A DNA stretch of 64,000 nucleotides from Staphylococcus capitis subsp. capitis (GTDB taxonomy: Bacteria > Bacillota > Bacilli > Staphylococcales > Staphylococcaceae). The notes beneath the pieces were generated by a model. That model saw nothing but the letters and a program-made list of their open reading frames with translations. It was not told where the DNA came from and did no database searches. Below are positions 61,738 to 64,000 of this stretch, one piece after another. The number at the start of each line of letters is the position of its first letter. Position 1 is the stretch's first letter. The position numbers and the translations under genes are program-made. Location: the NCBI RefSeq assembly GCF_040739495.1, contig NZ_CP145263.1:1674001-1738000 (forward strand). The letters run 5' to 3'.

Positions 61738-64000
61738 ATGACGAAGAAATTCAATTACAAATTGCCGTCAATGGTTGCATTAACGTTATTTGGAACTGCC
61801 TTCACTGCTCACCACGCACACGCCGCAGAAAATACTCAAGATCAAACAAACAATAAAAACGTATTGGATGACCAAACCGCTCTTAAACAAGCTGAACAAG
61901 CTAAAGAGAAGGTCTCTCAACCAGCGCAAAATGTGTCAGGAACTCAAACTTATCAAGATCCTACAAAAGTTCAATCAAATGATGATTCTACTTCTAATAC
62001 ATACGATGCCTCACTAGATGAATTAAACGATTCTTCAAGTAAAACTTCTCAAGATCAATCGAACAATTCAACTCAAAAAGAACAACAAACTCAAGATGCT
62101 AACGAAACAACTTCTAATACAGAAGTCGCTAACACGCAAGATGCTGATAATGAAAATTCACAATCTGAACAACAAGCACAAGAAGCAACTAATAGTTCAA
62201 CTAAAGAAGACTTAAAACCAAATAATAGTGAAGATGCTTCACAACCTGATCAACAAAACAGTGAATCTATTTCAGATAAAAATGAGGTTACTTCACAATC
62301 TAAAGAAGCAACTCAGCCATCAAATACTGATAATTCAAGTTCAAATGATGATCAACAAGTAAATAACCAATCTACAAACGACCAAGATACAGCTCAAACG
62401 CAAGGTACTAAAAACAAGGAGTCAGATGCTACTCAATCATCATCAAACCAAGTTGATGATGATGAAAATAACGAGACTACTGTTACTACATCAAGTAATT
62501 CTGATGAACAAACAACTAAAAATTCTAATCATCAGCAATCAAGTGATGAAAAAACTGAACAATCAAGTACTAAAGTAAGTAACACTAATAAATCAGGTTA
62601 TAATTTTGACTATGATGATGACACTACTGAAGATACAGATACAACTGATGTTCAAGATTTAAAATCAAATGGTGCAAAATCTCAAACTACTCGAGCTACT
62701 AATGATAAACAGCCTCAAATCGCATCATTAACGGCTCAAGCTAAAGACGACAATAGTCAGAAGCCTAAAACTGAATCTAATAATACTAAAAATAATGAAA
62801 TAACAAATAAAACTACAACACCTAGTGTGAAAGCTACTAATAATAACGCAACAACTCGTTCAAACCAATCAACTAATGAAAAAGCCACTTCTAGTAATAA
62901 TAAAAAAGTGACTACATTCGGTTCAGTAACTAAACCTAGAATGATGTATTCAGTAAATAAGAAAACTACATCTAAAGCCACTTCTTCTTTACCTAAATAC
63001 ACGCCACAAGTTAAATCATCAATCAATGATTATATTCGTAAAAATAATTTCAAAGCACCTCAAATTGAAGAAAACTACACTTCATATTTCCCTAAATATG
63101 GATATAGATATGGTGTAGGTCGTCCTGAGGGTATCGTTGTACATGACACTGCTAACGATAATTCTACAATTGATGGCGAAATTAACTTTATGAAGAACAA
63201 TTATGAATCAGCATTTGTACATGCATTTGTGGATGGTAATAGAATTATTGAAACTGCACCAACTGACTATTTATCTTGGGGTGCAGGTCCAGCTGGTAAC
63301 GAGCGCTTTATTAATGTCGAAATCGTCCATACACACGATTACGCTTCATTTGCACGCTCTATGAATAACTATGCAGACTATGCTGCAACTCAACTTGTTT
63401 ATTACGGTTTAAAACCAGATAGTGCTGAAAATGACGGTCAAGGAACAGTGTGGACGCACTATGCAATTAGCCGATGGTTAGGTGGTACAGACCACGCCGA
63501 CCCTCATCAATACTTCAGAGATCATAACTATAGCTATGCTGAACTTTATGATTTAATTAATGAAAAATACTTAATTAAAACTGGACAAGTTGCACCTTGG
63601 GGAACTACTTCTTCAAGCTCTACTAAACCATCAGGTGGTTCTAGTTCTTCATCAAGTAGCGATAAATTAACTGTAAGTGCTAATAGTGGTGTTGCTCAAA
63701 TTAAACCTAGCAATAGTGGATTATATACTACAGTCTATGATTCTAAAGGACATTCTACAGACCAATCTCAAAAGACTTTATCTGTAACTAAATCTGCGAC
63801 TTTAGGTAATAATAAATTCTATCTTGTTGAAGATTATAATAGTGGCAAAAAATATGGTTGGGTTAAACAAAGTGATGTTGTGTATAATACAGCGAAATCA
63901 CCTGTCAAAGTGAACGAAACTTATAATATTAAACCTGGCGTTAAGTTATATACGGTACCTTGGGGTACATTTAATCAAGAAGCTAGTAAAGTTTCAGGTT
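61738..64000 (+). CDS. atl: Bifunctional autolysin Atl/AtlE, N-terminal part (3' end outside window)
   Basis: Major wall hydrolase and adhesin. A signal peptide occupies residues 1-29 (cut after AHA). Residues 30-~430 are a low-complexity propeptide-like region of Gln, Asn, Ser, Thr, Asp and Glu. The amidase domain follows, with the zinc ligand His469 in GIVVHDTAND, SAFVHAFVDGNRIIE, and DHADPHQYF at 585-593. A Ser-rich linker leads into the first GW/SH3-like wall-binding repeat from about residue 642 (KLTVSANSGVAQI, TTVYD). The glucosaminidase half is beyond the window. The ATG at 61738 has GAGGAATAA upstream. The start KKFNYKLPSMVALTLFGTAFTAH is of the S. epidermidis AtlE kind. The 242-base gap before it shows no clear hairpin. 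Confidence 0.95.
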   Translation, partial: MTKKFNYKLPSMVALTLFGTAFTAHHAHAAENTQDQTNNKNVLDDQTALKQAEQAKEKVSQPAQNVSGTQTYQDPTKVQSNDDSTSNTYDASLDELNDSSSKTSQDQSNNSTQKEQQTQDANETTSNTEVANTQDADNENSQSEQQAQEATNSSTKEDLKPNNSEDASQPDQQNSESISDKNEVTSQSKEATQPSNTDNSSSNDDQQVNNQSTNDQDTAQTQGTKNKESDATQSSSNQVDDDENNETTVTTSSNSDEQTTKNSNHQQSSDEKTEQSSTKVSNTNKSGYNFDYDDDTTEDTDTTDVQDLKSNGAKSQTTRATNDKQPQIASLTAQAKDDNSQKPKTESNNTKNNEITNKTTTPSVKATNNNATTRSNQSTNEKATSSNNKKVTTFGSVTKPRMMYSVNKKTTSKATSSLPKYTPQVKSSINDYIRKNNFKAPQIEENYTSYFPKYGYRYGVGRPEGIVVHDTANDNSTIDGEINFMKNNYESAFVHAFVDGNRIIETAPTDYLSWGAGPAGNERFINVEIVHTHDYASFARSMNNYADYAATQLVYYGLKPDSAENDGQGTVWTHYAISRWLGGTDHADPHQYFRDHNYSYAELYDLINEKYLIKTGQVAPWGTTSSSSTKPSGGSSSSSSSDKLTVSANSGVAQIKPSNSGLYTTVYDSKGHSTDQSQKTLSVTKSATLGNNKFYLVEDYNSGKKYGWVKQSDVVYNTAKSPVKVNETYNIKPGVKLYTVPWGTFNQEASKVSG

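Noticed and set aside
62757..63026. An 89-residue hydrophobic open frame on the minus strand within atl
   Set aside because: It is the antisense of the Asn/Thr/Lys-rich propeptide region of atl and has no start signal. Composition explains it.

Overview
The window is a stretch of ordinary Staphylococcus chromosome. It is AT-rich, starts are often GTG or TTG behind strong Shine-Dalgarno sites, and almost every gene has a close staphylococcal relative that I recognise from memory. The gene order is largely collinear with the S. aureus region from atl to typA, read here in the opposite direction. The incomplete autolysin at the right end (AtlE-type N-terminus followed by a long Gln/Asn/Ser/Thr/Asp-rich segment) and several genes absent from the same positions in S. 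aureus point to a coagulase-negative species of the epidermidis/capitis/warneri kind. I cannot name the species. I see no prophage, insertion sequence, CRISPR array, tRNA or rRNA.

Layout. 1-6.6 kb: ylaI, typA, a DUF5325 membrane protein, an inositol-monophosphatase family gene, a UPF0637 gene, the manganese transporter mntH behind an MntR-like operator, and a DUF4064 membrane protein. 6.7-13 kb: auxB, the polyamine import operon (XRE-cupin regulator, potABCD) and a UPF0223 gene. 13-18.3 kb: pyruvate dehydrogenase operon pdhABCD, with a tiny leader ORF in front of pdhA. 18.3-22.2 kb: a YkyA lipoprotein, peptide deformylase, then rpoY-rnjA behind a structured leader. 22.2-26.5 kb: two broken genes (a small membrane protein and a DsbA-like lipoprotein), a KtrA/C potassium-channel subunit and cytochrome bd oxidase. 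26.6-32.5 kb: a glutaredoxin-like protein, ptsHI, an EcsC/DUF697-like gene, an RlmI-type methyltransferase and auxA. 32.5-35.9 kb: a sigma-B-type promoter with a 44-residue ORF, then a TPP riboswitch controlling the thiamine-type ECF transporter ykoEDC. 36.1-47.4 kb: the complete purine operon purEKCSQLFMNHD. 47.5-55.6 kb: folD, flavohaemoglobin hmp, a small secreted Ig-like protein, the quinol oxidase operon qoxABCD and a nucleoside hydrolase. 55.7-64 kb: fmtA, a phosphohexomutase, lcpA, a DUF2538 gene, a GNAT acetyltransferase and the start of atl.

Functionally the window joins central and respiratory metabolism (pyruvate dehydrogenase, two terminal quinol oxidases, sugar PTS, flavohaemoglobin), de novo purine and one-carbon metabolism, small-molecule import (Mn, polyamines, thiamine precursors) and a set of cell-envelope factors (auxA, auxB, fmtA, lcpA, atl) that in S. 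aureus affect teichoic acids, wall turnover and beta-lactam susceptibility.

The points most worth a second look are: three copies of a roughly 230-bp intergenic cassette that carries terminators facing outward at both ends and a STAR-like GC-rich core; the multi-helix leader of rpoY-rnjA; the 12-codon leader ORF that ends directly against pdhA; a DsbA-like gene interrupted by one in-frame TGA beside a frameshifted small gene; and the unlisted 44-residue ORF under a sigma-B-like promoter. I found no convincing wholly new biological system.
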